Shown here piece by piece: positions 50,911-61,061 of a stretch of 64,000 nt of DNA; the stretch's first letter is position 1; each line of letters starts with the position of its first letter. This stretch comes from Flavobacteriaceae bacterium Ga0077528. Lineage in GTDB: Bacteria > Bacteroidota > Bacteroidia > Flavobacteriales > Flavobacteriaceae. The stretch covers positions 1 to 64,000 of the forward strand of contig LNDX01000011.1 of the NCBI GenBank assembly GCA_001464475.1. Reading direction: 5' to 3'. The position numbers and the translations under genes were made by a program. Under the pieces are notes generated by a model. The model was not told the origin of the DNA and searched no databases. It saw only the letters and a program-made list of their open reading frames with translations.

Positions 50911-51795
50911 ATGTCACATTCCAACAAGATAGCCATATTAATAAGTTTTTTTGCCTTGTGGATTAATATGTTTTTTTCTCACAAGTATCAACAAGTTATT
51001 GGATTTGTAGTAATATTCTTATTCGGAATCCTACACGGAGCCAATGATTTAGCTTTATATCAAAAAATAAATGAAGGACAAAATACTATTTCTCTAAAAA
51101 AAATAATTCTCTATTATATAGGTGTTGTAATTTTAGGAGCATTACTTTTTTATAGTTTTCCAATTATGGCTTTGGTATTGTTTATACTTTTCAGCGGATA
51201 TCACTTTGGAGAGCAACACTGGAATAAACTTAAAGATAAAGGAAACAATACAATACTAACAATCTTTCAAACCCTATATGGATTGTTAATTCTCTTCTTA
51301 TTGTTTCAGTTTCATGAATTGGAAGTCAAACAAATTATTTTTCAAATATCTAAGACTTCAATTGAATTGTTAGATTTCAGAATGATAACATTAGTAATAG
51401 GAATACTTTTAATAATTTCTGGCATTTTTCTTAACAGAAAAACTACTAAATTAAAATCAGAAATAATTATAAACATCTTTTACCTATTAGTATTTGCAAT
51501 TGTATTTAAAACAGCTGATTTAATTTGGGCATTTGCCATCTATTTTGTGGTATGGCATAGTTTTCCTTCAATCAAAGAACAAATCCATTTTTTATACGGA
51601 AGTTATAGTTTTAAAAACTTCAAACGTTATTTTAAATCAGCTTTCATTTATTGGATAATTTCATTATTAGGAATTGCCATTTTGTATTTTCTTTTTAAGG
51701 ATAAAGAAATTTTTAATGCTTTGTTCTTCTCTTTTCTAGCAGCAATAACTTTTCCGCATACGATTGTAATAATCAAAATGCAAAATAAAGCATAA
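50911..51795 (+). CDS. blh: beta-carotene 15,15'-dioxygenase (Brp/Blh family)
   Basis: A 294-residue integral membrane protein with eight or more helices. Conserved His/Asp-rich segments are FGILHGANDLALY (His42, Asp46), FSGYHFGEQHW (His98, His103), VVWHSFPSIKEQ and TFPHTIVI. The enzyme cleaves beta-carotene into two retinals, supplying the chromophore of the adjacent rhodopsin. Its separate divergent promoter keeps the two genes under a shared control region. Carotenoid synthesis genes are outside the window. Confidence 0.93.
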   Translation: MSHSNKIAILISFFALWINMFFSHKYQQVIGFVVIFLFGILHGANDLALYQKINEGQNTISLKKIILYYIGVVILGALLFYSFPIMALVLFILFSGYHFGEQHWNKLKDKGNNTILTIFQTLYGLLILFLLFQFHELEVKQIIFQISKTSIELLDFRMITLVIGILLIISGIFLNRKTTKLKSEIIINIFYLLVFAIVFKTADLIWAFAIYFVVWHSFPSIKEQIHFLYGSYSFKNFKRYFKSAFIYWIISLLGIAILYFLFKDKEIFNALFFSFLAAITFPHTIVIIKMQNKA

Positions 51796-51798
51796 AAA

Positions 51799-51824
51799 AA
51801 ACCGAGTTATTGCTAACTCGGTTT
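51799..51824. terminator. bidirectional terminator between blh and dnaK
   Basis: AAACCGAGTTA pairs with TAACTCGGTTT around a four-base loop, with A and T runs on the two flanks. Confidence 0.9.
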
Positions 51825-51845
51825 TTAAATCTATAATAAAATTTA

Positions 51846-53732
51846 TTATTTTACTTCTTCAAAATCAACATCTTGAGTTTGATCACCACTTGCATCAGCT
51901 TGTGGTTGAGCTTCTTGAGCTTGACCTTGGTCTCCTTGAGCGTACATTGCTTCTGTAGCAACTTTCCAAGCAGCGTTTACATTGTCAAGACCTTTTTGAA
52001 TTGCTTCTAAATCTTGATTTTGGTGCGCCATTCTCAATTCAGTTAAAGCTGATTCGATTCCTACTTTATGATCATCAGATAATTTATCACCAAGTTCTTT
52101 CAATTGACTTTCTGTTTGGAAAATCATACTGTCTGCTTCATTTAATTTATCAGCTTTTTCTTTAGCCAATCTGTCGCTTTCAGCATTCATCTCAGCATCT
52201 TTTTTCATTCTTTCGATTTCTTCTGCTGTTAAACCAGATGAAGCTTCGATACGAATATCGTGAGATTTTCCTGTTCCTTTATCAGTTGCAGAAACTTTAA
52301 TGATACCATTAGCATCAATATCAAAAGTCACTTCAATTTGAGGAACTCCTCTTGGTGCTGGTGGAATTCCGTCTAAGTGGAAACGACCGATTGTTTTATT
52401 ATCTGCAGCCATTGTTCTTTCACCTTGAATAACGTGAATTTCAACACTTGGTTGATTGTCAGCAGCTGTTGAGAATATTTGTGATTTTTTTGTTGGAATG
52501 GTTGTGTTAGACTCAATTAATTTAGTCATCACATTACCCATAGTTTCAATTCCTAATGATAAAGGTGTAACGTCTAATAACAATACATCTTTTACATCAC
52601 CTGTTAAAACTCCACCTTGAATAGCAGCTCCAATTGCTACAACTTCATCAGGATTAACTCCTTTAGATGCTTTTTTACCAAAGAATTTTTCAACTTGTTC
52701 TTGGATAACTGGAATTCTTGTAGAACCTCCAACTAAAATCACTTCGTCAATATCTGAAACAGATAAACCTGCATCTTTTAATGCTTTAGCAACTGGTTCC
52801 ATTGAACGTTTTACTAAAGTTTCTGACAATTGCTCAAATTTAGCACGAGTTAATGTTTTAACTAAGTGTTTTGGTCCTGTAGCCGTTGCCGTAACGTATG
52901 GTAAGTTAATTTCTGTTTGAGTTGAAGAAGACAATTCAATTTTAGCTTTTTCAGCAGCTTCTTTCAAACGTTGTAAAGCCATTGGATCTTTACGTAAATC
53001 AACACCTTCTTCAGTATTAAAATCGTTTGCCATCCAATCGATGATTACTTGGTCAAAATCATCACCACCTAAGTGAGTATCTCCATTTGTAGATAATACT
53101 TCAAAAACTCCGTCACCTAATTCAAGAACTGAGATATCAAAAGTACCTCCACCTAAATCGTAAACTGCAATTTTTTGGTCTTTTCCTTTTTTATCTAATC
53201 CGTAAGCTAATGCCGCAGCAGTTGGCTCATTGATGATACGCATTACTTTTAAACCTGCAATTTCTCCTGCTTCTTTCGTAGCTTGACGTTGTGCATCATT
53301 AAAGTAAGCTGGAACAGTGATAACTGCTTCGGTAACGGTCTGACCTAAATAGTCTTCAGCAGTTTTTTTCATTTTTTGAAGAGTCATTGCTGACAATTCT
53401 TGTGGTGTATAAAGTCTTCCGTCAATATCAACACGTGGAGTGTCATTATCACCTTTAACAACTTTATAAGCTACAGTCGATGCTTCTTTAGCACTTTCTG
53501 AGTATTTATTACCCATAAAACGTTTAATTGACGCTATGGTTTTAGTAGGATTTGTTACCGCCTGTCTTTTTGCAGGGTCACCTACTTTAATTTCGCCACC
53601 TTCTACAAATGCAATTACAGATGGTGTAGTTCTCTTTCCTTCTGCATTAGCAATTACAACTGGTTCTCCACCTTCCATAACTGACACGCAAGAATTGGTT
53701 GTACCTAAATCGATACCAATAATTTTTCCCAT
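51846..53732 (-). CDS. dnaK: molecular chaperone DnaK (Hsp70)
   Basis: A 628-residue ATP-dependent chaperone. The nucleotide domain begins [19 protein letters not shown] and includes [31 protein letters not shown] and LVGGSTRIP; the linker is [13 protein letters not shown]; the substrate domain is followed by a C-terminal lid with a Gln/Ala/Asp-rich tail ending DVDFEEVK. Neither grpE nor dnaJ is adjacent. A sigma-54-like -24/-12 sequence sits about 55 bases upstream. Confidence 0.98.
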   Translation of the reverse strand: MGKIIGIDLGTTNSCVSVMEGGEPVVIANAEGKRTTPSVIAFVEGGEIKVGDPAKRQAVTNPTKTIASIKRFMGNKYSESAKEASTVAYKVVKGDNDTPRVDIDGRLYTPQELSAMTLQKMKKTAEDYLGQTVTEAVITVPAYFNDAQRQATKEAGEIAGLKVMRIINEPTAAALAYGLDKKGKDQKIAVYDLGGGTFDISVLELGDGVFEVLSTNGDTHLGGDDFDQVIIDWMANDFNTEEGVDLRKDPMALQRLKEAAEKAKIELSSSTQTEINLPYVTATATGPKHLVKTLTRAKFEQLSETLVKRSMEPVAKALKDAGLSVSDIDEVILVGGSTRIPVIQEQVEKFFGKKASKGVNPDEVVAIGAAIQGGVLTGDVKDVLLLDVTPLSLGIETMGNVMTKLIESNTTIPTKKSQIFSTAADNQPSVEIHVIQGERTMAADNKTIGRFHLDGIPPAPRGVPQIEVTFDIDANGIIKVSATDKGTGKSHDIRIEASSGLTAEEIERMKKDAEMNAESDRLAKEKADKLNEADSMIFQTESQLKELGDKLSDDHKVGIESALTELRMAHQNQDLEAIQKGLDNVNAAWKVATEAMYAQGDQGQAQEAQPQADASGDQTQDVDFEEVK

Positions 53733-53786
53733 TTTCTTAATTTTCTATTTAATGTTTTTATTTAGTTTTTCAACTTGTTTGTGATA

Positions 53787-53804
53787 TGACAATGATTGTG
53801 CCAA
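53787..53804 (-). promoter_or_regulatory. sigma-54-like -24/-12 element upstream of dnaK
   Basis: On the minus strand TTGGCACAATCATTGTCA has GG at the -24 position and GT 12 bases later, where GC is the consensus (TGGCAC-N5-TTGC). TGTCA/TGACA words and a CAACTTGT/ACAAGTTG inverted repeat (near 53770 and 53847) flank it. Whether it is a real sigma-54 promoter or another heat-shock element is not established. Confidence 0.35.
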
Positions 53805-53860
53805 GTGGAATTTGAGAATAAATTGTCAGTTTTACACATATAAATATGACAAGTTGACAT

Positions 53861-54772
53861 TTATTTTTTAAAGTATACAGACTCTTTTTGTCTTAAAGTC
53901 AAAATTTGTCTGATATTAAAAACAACTATCGACAACGCTATCAATGAATAAGAAATAATCTGTGCAACAGAAACCGATTCTTTAAAATAATAAATTGCAA
54001 GGAAAAAATGTATCAATGGATTGGTATACATCAATATTCCAACTGTTGAGGAATTCAAACCTTTTAGAGCATATAAATTCAAAAACAATGGGATAATCGT
54101 AAACAAAACTACTATCACTAAAAGCAAAGAATAAAATAAAGGTTCTGTTGGAATCGCTCCACCATAATTAGGATAAAATGGTAGTAAAATAACGGTTGCA
54201 AATACCATTTGAATCGTCAAGATTAAAAATTTATCAAAGTCATTATTTCTTCTTTGGGAAATAAGATATAATCCAAAGGAAAAGGCAATCACTATACTGT
54301 AAATCAAATCTTTTAAATTTCCATATGATAATATTATACAACTAATTACACATAATAAAACCGCAAACCATTGCCAATAATTGATTTTTTCTTTCAAAAT
54401 TATGAAAGCCAAAACAGTGGTTATAATTGGACAAATTATATAGGCAAACGAAGCTGATTGCAAACTAACATGATTGACAGCATAAATGAACAAAAACCAA
54501 TTCAATACTAACAAAAATCCTCCTAAAAGTGTCATTATAATTGTAGTTCTTCGCTTTTTATTTGAAAAATTTTTAAACGTTTCTAACGAAGTTACTAAAA
54601 CCGATTTTCTGAAAACAAAATTAAGCGCTAATAAACAAGCGGTTGCAATAAAAACACGATAAAATAAAATATCCAATGAAGCATAATTATGCAATGGTTT
54701 TAGCGCCAAACTAAAAAACCCCCAAATAATAAAAGCAGATAAGGCAGAAAGGAAATATTTGTTGATGGGCAT
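53861..54772 (-). CDS. EamA/RarD family transporter
   Basis: A 303-residue membrane protein with ten predicted helices in two EamA repeats. FIIWGFFSLALKPLHNYASL at the N-terminus and the RVFIATACLL stretch look like RarD. LLGGFLLVLNWFLFIYAVNHVSLQSASFAY opens the second part of repeat one. Substrate unknown. Its end lies in the dnaK upstream region. Confidence 0.83.
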   Translation of the reverse strand: MPINKYFLSALSAFIIWGFFSLALKPLHNYASLDILFYRVFIATACLLALNFVFRKSVLVTSLETFKNFSNKKRRTTIIMTLLGGFLLVLNWFLFIYAVNHVSLQSASFAYIICPIITTVLAFIILKEKINYWQWFAVLLCVISCIILSYGNLKDLIYSIVIAFSFGLYLISQRRNNDFDKFLILTIQMVFATVILLPFYPNYGGAIPTEPLFYSLLLVIVVLFTIIPLFLNLYALKGLNSSTVGILMYTNPLIHFFLAIYYFKESVSVAQIISYSLIALSIVVFNIRQILTLRQKESVYFKK

Positions 54773-54931
54773 CTTATTTTTTTTTGCAAAAGAAATAAAA
54801 ATGTGAATACAAAATTCCTAATTATATGTTATTAAATTAGATTTCTTCATTTCAAAATACATTTGAGTAATAAAGTATCAAAAACTGCTATTCAAATTCT
54901 CGGATTTTTATCAAATTATCATTTTAAACCT

Positions 54932-54939
54932 TATATTTG
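54932..54939 (+). promoter_or_regulatory. -7 element of the serine dehydratase gene
   Basis: TATATTTG matches TAnnTTTG and lies 21 bases before the ATG. A clear -33 TTTG is not present at 19 bases. Confidence 0.5.
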
Positions 54940-54960
54940 CTTTACTAATTAGTACAGTTT

Positions 54961-56385
54961 ATGGAAGAATGCATTTCGGTTTTTGATATGTTAAAAATTG
55001 GTGTTGGACCATCAAGTTCTCATACACTTGGACCTTGGCGTGCCGCTGAACGATTTTTGGCTGAATTAAATCAAGAAAATTTACTAAACACTACAACTCG
55101 AGTTAAAGTAGATTTATACGGTTCACTATCATTAACTGGTGTTGGTCACGCTACTGATTTGGCAGTAATGTTAGGCTTGAGCGGACAAGACCCAGAATAT
55201 ATTCCGGTTGAGAATATTGACAAAATTATAAAATCAATTAAATCAACACATCAACTCAACTTGGGAAATCAGCTTTTAATTTCTTTTGATGTTGAAAAAG
55301 ATATTGTTTTCAATAAAAACTTTTTGCCTTTTCATGCTAACGGAATGACTTTTACAGCATTTACTTCAAACAAAGAATATACTTCTACCTTCTACTCTAT
55401 TGGTGGTGGATTTGTAGTAAAAGAAGAGCGTGTCAATGCTAAAAAGAAACATCAAATAAAATGTGCTTTTCCGTATCCAGTTCAAAATGCTCAAGAATTA
55501 TTAGAATATTGCAATTCTTTAAATAAATCTATTTCTGAAGTAGTTTACGAAAACGAAAAATCGATGCGTTCGGAAGAGGAAATCGATAAAGAGTTAATGC
55601 GCATATGGAATACAATGTTAGAATGTATGTACATTGGATGCCACAGCGAAGGCATACTTCCTGGCGGATTGAATGTAAGAAGAAGAGCATTTGACATGCA
55701 CCAAGGTTTGATTGGTTTATCAAATTATAATTCGCCTCAAGAATGGTTAGAATGTATTCGTAAAACCGAAGTTAAATTCCGTCAAATTTTGAAATGGGTT
55801 TCGTGTTTTGCATTAGCCGTCAATGAAGTAAACGCAGCTTTAGGAAGAGTTGTTACAGCTCCAACCAATGGAAGTGCTGGAGTTATTCCTGCTGTTTTGA
55901 TGTATTATTTGGTTATAGAAAATCACCAAGCTGGCGAAAAAGAAATCAAGCAATTTTTGATGGTTGCTGGAGAAATTGGAAGTATTTTCAAAAAAGGTTC
56001 GACCATATCAGCAGCTATGGGCGGTTGTCAAGCTGAAATTGGTGTATCAAGCGCTATGGCAGCAGCAGCGTTGTGTGAAGTTATGGGTGGAACTCCAGAT
56101 CAAGTACAAATGGCAGCCGAAATTGCAATGGAACATCACCTAGGTTTGACATGTGATCCTATTGGTGGTTTGGTTCAAATTCCGTGTATAGAAAGAAATA
56201 CTATGGGTGCCATTAAAGCCATAAATGCTGCCGAATTAGCTATGGAAACCGACGCAAAAAATGCTAAAGTTCCTTTGGATAAAGTAATTAATACTATGTG
56301 GCAAACAGCTAAAGACATGAACTCAAAATATAAGGAAACTTCAGAAGGTGGCTTGGCAGTTGCCGTGAATGTTGCCGATTGTTAA
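54961..56385 (+). CDS. sdaA: L-serine ammonia-lyase (iron-sulfur)
   Basis: A 474-residue single-chain enzyme that deaminates L-serine to pyruvate. The beta-domain begins [21 protein letters not shown]. The alpha-domain contains the [4Fe-4S] site region with [48 protein letters not shown] and [18 protein letters not shown]. The final residue is Cys (VNVADC); in characterised type 2 dehydratases a C-terminal Cys inserts into the active site as an autoinhibitor. Transcribed alone with its own terminator. Confidence 0.95.
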   Translation: MEECISVFDMLKIGVGPSSSHTLGPWRAAERFLAELNQENLLNTTTRVKVDLYGSLSLTGVGHATDLAVMLGLSGQDPEYIPVENIDKIIKSIKSTHQLNLGNQLLISFDVEKDIVFNKNFLPFHANGMTFTAFTSNKEYTSTFYSIGGGFVVKEERVNAKKKHQIKCAFPYPVQNAQELLEYCNSLNKSISEVVYENEKSMRSEEEIDKELMRIWNTMLECMYIGCHSEGILPGGLNVRRRAFDMHQGLIGLSNYNSPQEWLECIRKTEVKFRQILKWVSCFALAVNEVNAALGRVVTAPTNGSAGVIPAVLMYYLVIENHQAGEKEIKQFLMVAGEIGSIFKKGSTISAAMGGCQAEIGVSSAMAAAALCEVMGGTPDQVQMAAEIAMEHHLGLTCDPIGGLVQIPCIERNTMGAIKAINAAELAMETDAKNAKVPLDKVINTMWQTAKDMNSKYKETSEGGLAVAVNVADC

Positions 56386-56390
56386 GCATA

Positions 56391-56424
56391 AAAAAGGAGA
56401 TGAAAGTAAATCATCTCCTTTTTA
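56391..56424. terminator. bidirectional terminator after sdaA
   Basis: AAAAAGGAGATGA pairs with TCATCTCCTTTTT around a short loop, between two convergent genes. Confidence 0.9.
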
Positions 56425-56443
56425 ATTTAAATATTAAAGTAAC

Positions 56444-56881
56444 TTATTTGATATATACTTCAATATTACCATTGGCATCTTTTAATTTTAGTTCACTCAA
56501 CGTAAGATTAACAATATCTTGAGTAGTGGTAACACCATCAATAACTTTAGTCAAATTGTTATTTGATCGCGAATAAATACCTAAATCTGTGAATAATGCA
56601 CAAGGATCAATTGTGGAGTCATAGTTACCTTCTTCAACGGTATTGTCCGATTTTAATTGCATAAAATCTTTTTCGCAACCCGCTTGATTTTGAGGTGTAG
56701 AAATCAATGTTTCCACTCCAGCTACTGTTGTTCCTACTTGATTAATCTTCCATTTTCCTGTTAAAGGAGCCAATGTTTCTCCGTCATTATCATCATCACT
56801 ACATGAAATTGTGAAGAAACCAAAAACAGCTACCATCATAACCAATACTAAACTTCTACTTTTTAGACTAACTTTTCTCAT
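56444..56881 (-). CDS. lipocalin-like lipoprotein
   Basis: A 145-residue protein from the ATG at 56881 (MRKVSLKSRSLVLVMM); the frame reaches 56935 but that extension has no signal character. The lipobox ends at Cys27 (ISC), followed by an Asp-rich stretch. Residues about 35-145 resemble the lipocalin-like domain of Bacteroidota lipoproteins (LTGKWKINQVG, CEKDFMQLKSDNTV, IVNLTLSELKLKD). No ligand known. Confidence 0.75.
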   Translation of the reverse strand: MRKVSLKSRSLVLVMMVAVFGFFTISCSDDDNDGETLAPLTGKWKINQVGTTVAGVETLISTPQNQAGCEKDFMQLKSDNTVEEGNYDSTIDPCALFTDLGIYSRSNNNLTKVIDGVTTTQDIVNLTLSELKLKDANGNIEVYIK

Positions 56882-56997
56882 AACATTATATATTAATTTG
56901 TTAATGACAAAGTTAGTTGTGCAACGTTCAAACAATATTACACTTTAAATTTAAAAAATTGTATAAATAAATTAAAAATAATCTTTTGTATTAAAAA

Positions 56998-58053
56998 TTA
57001 ATTTTTCAATTTTTCAATTTCAGATTTCAATAACTCAATTTCAGAATTTAATTTATCGAACTCTTTTTGATTGGTTTTTCCTGCTTCAATAGTTTGATAA
57101 ATTCTAATTTTTGAATCTTTTAAATCAGTTTTTTTAAGTTTATTTTCAATTGAATTTTGCAATGAATCATCATATTTTTCAACCGTTACATCAACTTCAA
57201 TTACTTTAGTTTTATTATCAATTTTGGTCTGAACCACATGATATTTTGAATCAATTTCATTGGTTACAAATTGGTTTGCTTTCGATAAATAAATATTTGT
57301 TACTGCAAAATTATAAGCTAAATATATCGCGGGAATTATTGCTAGAAAAATCAAAACTCCAAACCAACTATTTACATTCTTTACATTTTCTTTTGAATGT
57401 GGACTAAATTTTAAATACTTGACAATAATATAACTTCCAACACAGATAAAAAGAGCATTAATGAAGTAAGTATAAAGTCCGCCAACAAAGTATTCCCATT
57501 GCAAGGTTGCCAATCCGAAACTTGCTGTACAAAGTGGAGGAATACATGAAGTGGCAACTGCAACTCCAATTAAAACTTGTGTTCCATTGTGGCGAGAAAT
57601 AGCTATAAATCCTGCCATTCCACCAATAAAAGCTAGTAAAACATCAAATATAGTTGGATGTGAAAAGGATAATAATTCATCGGTAGCAATGGCATAAGGC
57701 GTTATTAAATAGTAAATTGTAGCAACAAATAAACTTATAAGTACAATTCGTAGTGCATTTTGGATACTAACTTTCAATAAATCAATATCAGAAACTCCTA
57801 GTGAAAAACCGATTCCAAAAATTGGTCCCATCAATGGTGAAATTATCATCGCACCAATAACAGCTGCTTTCGAATTAATGTTTAATCCAATGCAAGAAAT
57901 GAATATCGCAAAAGCAAGAAGCCATAGGTTTTTTCCTTTAAAAACAACACCTTCTCTTACTTCTCTATCGGTTTCTAGTTCATCTTCCTGACTTCCTTTA
58001 AGGTCAAAAAGTGAACGAAAATAGCGCTTTATAATTTGAATTCTTGTACTCAT
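56998..58053 (-). CDS. DUF389 family membrane protein
   Basis: A 351-residue protein of the DUF389/TIGR00341-like family. A cytosolic head of about 40 residues precedes about six to seven membrane helices containing GLNINSKAAVIGAMIISPLMGPI, GIGFSLGV and GVAVATSCIPPLCTAS, which are characteristic. The C-terminus (about 245-351) is periplasmic or cytosolic, with a beta-rich VVQTKIDNKTKVIEVDVTV part and a coiled-coil tail. Function unknown; transport has been proposed for the family. Confidence 0.87.
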   Translation of the reverse strand: MSTRIQIIKRYFRSLFDLKGSQEDELETDREVREGVVFKGKNLWLLAFAIFISCIGLNINSKAAVIGAMIISPLMGPIFGIGFSLGVSDIDLLKVSIQNALRIVLISLFVATIYYLITPYAIATDELLSFSHPTIFDVLLAFIGGMAGFIAISRHNGTQVLIGVAVATSCIPPLCTASFGLATLQWEYFVGGLYTYFINALFICVGSYIIVKYLKFSPHSKENVKNVNSWFGVLIFLAIIPAIYLAYNFAVTNIYLSKANQFVTNEIDSKYHVVQTKIDNKTKVIEVDVTVEKYDDSLQNSIENKLKKTDLKDSKIRIYQTIEAGKTNQKEFDKLNSEIELLKSEIEKLKN

Positions 58054-58085
58054 TTAAAATCGTAGAATGAAACGCTAATTTAGAA

Positions 58086-59144
58086 TTAAAACTCAAAACT
58101 CAAACTAGTTGTCAAAAAGAAATTGGAATTAACTAAATCAGAACCTTTGGCAAATACTTCTTTCTTACTATCAAAGTAACGAGCTTCTGTTCTTAATTTC
58201 ACTTTTGAATTGGGCAAATAATCGAAATTTAACGAAAATCCGAGAGTTTTAAATTCGTCATTTGCGGCAATAATCACATTCTTTTCATCTTGATAATATT
58301 CGGTTCTAAAAGCCGTTTGCCATTTTGGATTTATTGAATATTGCGCAATAAAAACAGGACTTAACCAAGATGCAGATGAGTTATTTTTTGAACTTAAATC
58401 TTGCAAACCATAATCAAAACCTGCAATGGTTCGCCATTTGTCATTCCATTTTTTATCAAAATATAAATTACTAAAATAACGCATGGTATAATCTATTCCA
58501 TTGAACTCCTTTCCTACGAAAGTACTCCAATTTAAAGTAGAATTTGCAGATGATTTATAAACAATTTGAGTTCCTAAAGATGGTGCAACATCCTTTTGAG
58601 GTTTGTTAATTCGTTGCCAACCATTTGTCAATAATGCTGCAAAATTCCATTTGTCTGATGGTTTGTAATTGTATTTCACTCCTGTCATAAAATAAGGTGA
58701 ATTATCCGCTAAAATTGAACGCGTCAAAGTTAAATTGGAAGACGTTGTAGCTGATTCAAATCCGATATAACTTGGTAAAATTCCAACTTCAATTGAATGT
58801 TTTTTTGATTGATCTAGGTACAAACCCACATAGGCTTCGTTTAAATATTTTATCTTTTCGTTGGCATAATTATCGTCAACATAAGTTCCTGATTGTAATG
58901 ACAATACTGCATAAGCATTTTCATATTCCACTTTTGCACGTAGTAATCCAATATTGATATTAAACTCATTATGACGATTGTAATTGTACAGAAATGGCAA
59001 TTTTGCATCGGTTAATGGTTGATTAAAATCATAAGAATAATAAGTTTCTACAAATCCCGAAAAGGTGGTTTTTAGTTCACTCTTTTCTTGTGAAAATAGT
59101 TGACTGAAAATAAGTAGTGTTAAAATTGTAAATGTATTTTTCAT
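58086..59144 (-). CDS. outer-membrane porin, beta-barrel
   Basis: A 352-residue protein with a signal peptide (about 1-18, ending LFSQ) and a beta-barrel of alternating strands ending in a C-terminal Phe (LSFEF). Segments FSGFVETYYSYDFNQP, HNEFNINIGLLRAKVEYEN and VGILPSYIGFESA are typical of the BBP2/OprB-like porins of Bacteroidota. The substrate is unknown. Four bases separate it from the NTF2-like gene upstream, so they are co-transcribed. Confidence 0.85.
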   Translation of the reverse strand: MKNTFTILTLLIFSQLFSQEKSELKTTFSGFVETYYSYDFNQPLTDAKLPFLYNYNRHNEFNINIGLLRAKVEYENAYAVLSLQSGTYVDDNYANEKIKYLNEAYVGLYLDQSKKHSIEVGILPSYIGFESATTSSNLTLTRSILADNSPYFMTGVKYNYKPSDKWNFAALLTNGWQRINKPQKDVAPSLGTQIVYKSSANSTLNWSTFVGKEFNGIDYTMRYFSNLYFDKKWNDKWRTIAGFDYGLQDLSSKNNSSASWLSPVFIAQYSINPKWQTAFRTEYYQDEKNVIIAANDEFKTLGFSLNFDYLPNSKVKLRTEARYFDSKKEVFAKGSDLVNSNFFLTTSLSFEF

Positions 59145-59147
59145 AAA

Positions 59148-59591
59148 CTATTTTCTTCTCGTATCAATTACATAAATAATTTTCCATCCCGAAGCTTCGG
59201 GACCATTTTCTTTAAAAAGTGTAAAAGCATTTACGCCAGAATGACTTAATTTACCATTGATGTAGAATTCATAAGGTGTCCAAGCATGAGCCATCGTGCC
59301 ATCAACTTGAATGGAATAACTTAAAATCTTTTCTTCAAATTTAAAATCATTTGGAATAGTTGCAATAGAATTATAGAACTCTTTAGCCGATTCATCAGAT
59401 AATTTGGCTCCTTTTGCATTTTCCATTATCGATTGAAGAATGATTTTATCTGAACAAACTGATTTCATTTTAACAGTATCTTTAGCGTGAAAACCTTCAA
59501 AAAAAGTTTCAATAACTTTCTGAACTTCTTGATTTTGAGCTTGAATAGAACTAGCAAAAATCATTATTAAGAGAAATATTGTTTTTTTCAT
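59148..59591 (-). CDS. exported NTF2/SnoaL-like protein
   Basis: A 147-residue protein with a signal peptide (about 1-19, ending IQAQ). The remainder is an NTF2-like cone fold: VIETFFEGFHAKDTVKM, then MAHAWTPYEFYINGKLSHSGVNAFTLFK and WKIIYVIDTRR. Exported members are usually binding proteins or hydrolases of unknown substrate. First gene of a two-gene unit with the porin. Confidence 0.85.
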   Translation of the reverse strand: MKKTIFLLIMIFASSIQAQNQEVQKVIETFFEGFHAKDTVKMKSVCSDKIILQSIMENAKGAKLSDESAKEFYNSIATIPNDFKFEEKILSYSIQVDGTMAHAWTPYEFYINGKLSHSGVNAFTLFKENGPEASGWKIIYVIDTRRK

Positions 59592-59683
59592 TTTAGAACA
59601 AATTTATAATTACATGAATATTAGTATATTTTTGATGCTATTTATTACAAAACTAATCGATTTTATTACTTTTACAACCTCTT

Positions 59684-59725
59684 AATCTAAGAAGTCTAAA
59701 AAACTAATCATCAAAGAAGTCTAAA
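59684..59725. repeat. AATCTAAGAAGTCTAA repeat, copy before panB
   Basis: One full copy (59684-59700) and one shorter AAAGAAGTCTAAA copy (59713-59725) immediately precede the panB start. Related copies flank the four-helix gene downstream. Confidence 0.8.
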
Positions 59726-59726
59726 T

Positions 59727-60545
59727 ATGTCAGTAGCCAAAAAAGATTACAAACGAATTACAACCAAATCATTAATTGAAATGAAAGCCAATGGCGAGAA
59801 AATTTCAATGTTAACCGCCTATGATTTCACTATGGCAAAAATCGTTGACACTGCTGGTGTTGACGTAATTTTGGTTGGAGATTCTGCAAGTAATGTTATG
59901 GCCGGACACGAAACAACTTTACCTATAACTCTTGACCAAATGATTTATCATGCTTCTGGAGTTGTACGTGCTATTGAAAGAGCATTGGTTGTAGTAGATT
60001 TACCTTTCGGAAGTTATCAATCTGATCCAAAAGAAGCATTGCGTTCGTCTATCAGAATCATGAAAGAAAGTGGAGGTCACGCAGTAAAATTAGAAGGTGG
60101 AAGCGAAATTAAACAATCCATAAAACGAATATTAGCAGCTGGAATTCCAGTAATGGGACATTTGGGTTTAACACCACAATCTATTTACAAATTCGGAACT
60201 TATACGGTTCGTGCCAAAGAAAATGCTGAAGCTGAAAAATTGATGGAAGATGCCAAATTATTAGAAAAATTGGGCTGTTTTGCTTTAGTTTTAGAAAAAA
60301 TTCCTGCCGCTTTAGCTGAAAAAGTTGCTAAAAGCATTTCGATTCCTGTTATCGGAATTGGTGCTGGTGGTGGAGTTGATGGACAAGTTTTAGTAATTCA
60401 CGATATGTTAGGAATGAACAATGAATTCAGTCCAAGATTCTTACGCCGTTATTTAGATTTATACGATCAAATGACGAAAGCTATTGGAAATTATGTAGCT
60501 GATGTAAAAAGTCAAGATTTCCCTAATGCGAATGAACAATATTAA
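59727..60545 (+). CDS. panB: 3-methyl-2-oxobutanoate hydroxymethyltransferase
   Basis: A 272-residue enzyme that transfers a hydroxymethyl group from 5,10-methylenetetrahydrofolate to 2-oxoisovalerate to make ketopantoate, the first step toward pantothenate and CoA. Visible landmarks are [51 protein letters not shown] and [14 protein letters not shown]. Length and motifs are standard. panC and panD are not adjacent; the next gene is the four-helix-bundle gene. Confidence 0.97.
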   Translation: MSVAKKDYKRITTKSLIEMKANGEKISMLTAYDFTMAKIVDTAGVDVILVGDSASNVMAGHETTLPITLDQMIYHASGVVRAIERALVVVDLPFGSYQSDPKEALRSSIRIMKESGGHAVKLEGGSEIKQSIKRILAAGIPVMGHLGLTPQSIYKFGTYTVRAKENAEAEKLMEDAKLLEKLGCFALVLEKIPAALAEKVAKSISIPVIGIGAGGGVDGQVLVIHDMLGMNNEFSPRFLRRYLDLYDQMTKAIGNYVADVKSQDFPNANEQY

Positions 60546-60567
60546 TTTAGACATTTTGGACATTTTG

Positions 60568-60707
60568 GACTTCTTAGATTATAAGAATTTTAGATTCTAT
60601 AATTGAAAGTCTAATTATAAAATCATTAAATTCTGATTCATTTAAAATATTAACTTTTCAAAAGTCTAACTATCTAAAATTCTAATAATCTAAGAAGTAT
60701 AGAAAAA
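60568..60707. repeat. repeat-rich gap before the four-helix-bundle gene
   Basis: An inverted copy GACTTCTTAGATT (60568-60580) and a direct copy AATCTAAGAAGTATA (60687-60702) of the panB upstream word are separated by further TCTAA-type degenerate units. The direct copy lies six bases before the gene's start codon. Confidence 0.75.
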
Positions 60708-61061
60708 ATGCATCAATTTAAAGAACTTTTAATTTGGAAAAAAAGCAGACAATTTTGTTCTGAAATTTATTCAATAACATCTTCTTTTCCAAGTGATGAA
60801 AAATTTGGAATAACAAATCAGTTAAGAAGAGCTTCCGTTTCAATTCCATCAAATATAGCTGAAGGTTCTTCAAGAAATTCTAATAAAGACTTTTCTAGAT
60901 TTCTTGAAATTGCCATTGGTTCAGCATATGAAATTGAAACTCAGCTTTTAATTGCTTCTGACCTAGGATTTATAAAATCGGATAAGTTAGAACCATTAAT
61001 AATTCAACTTGAAGAAATTATTAAAATGATATCAAAGTTTAGATCAACTTTAAAAATCTAA
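60708..61061 (+). CDS. four-helix-bundle protein (23S rRNA IVS-type)
   Basis: A 117-residue protein of the four-helix-bundle/23S rRNA-intervening-sequence family: HQFKELLIWKKSRQFCSEIY, then SSFPSDEKFGITNQLRRASVSIPSNIAEGSSR and FSRFLEIAIGSAYEIETQL. The family was named for genes inside rRNA inserts but is common at other loci in Bacteroidota; function is unknown, though S23-type members have been linked to nucleic acid or diversity-generating systems. It is embedded in short repeats not obviously part of the panB or RluA genes. Confidence 0.9.
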   Translation: MHQFKELLIWKKSRQFCSEIYSITSSFPSDEKFGITNQLRRASVSIPSNIAEGSSRNSNKDFSRFLEIAIGSAYEIETQLLIASDLGFIKSDKLEPLIIQLEEIIKMISKFRSTLKI

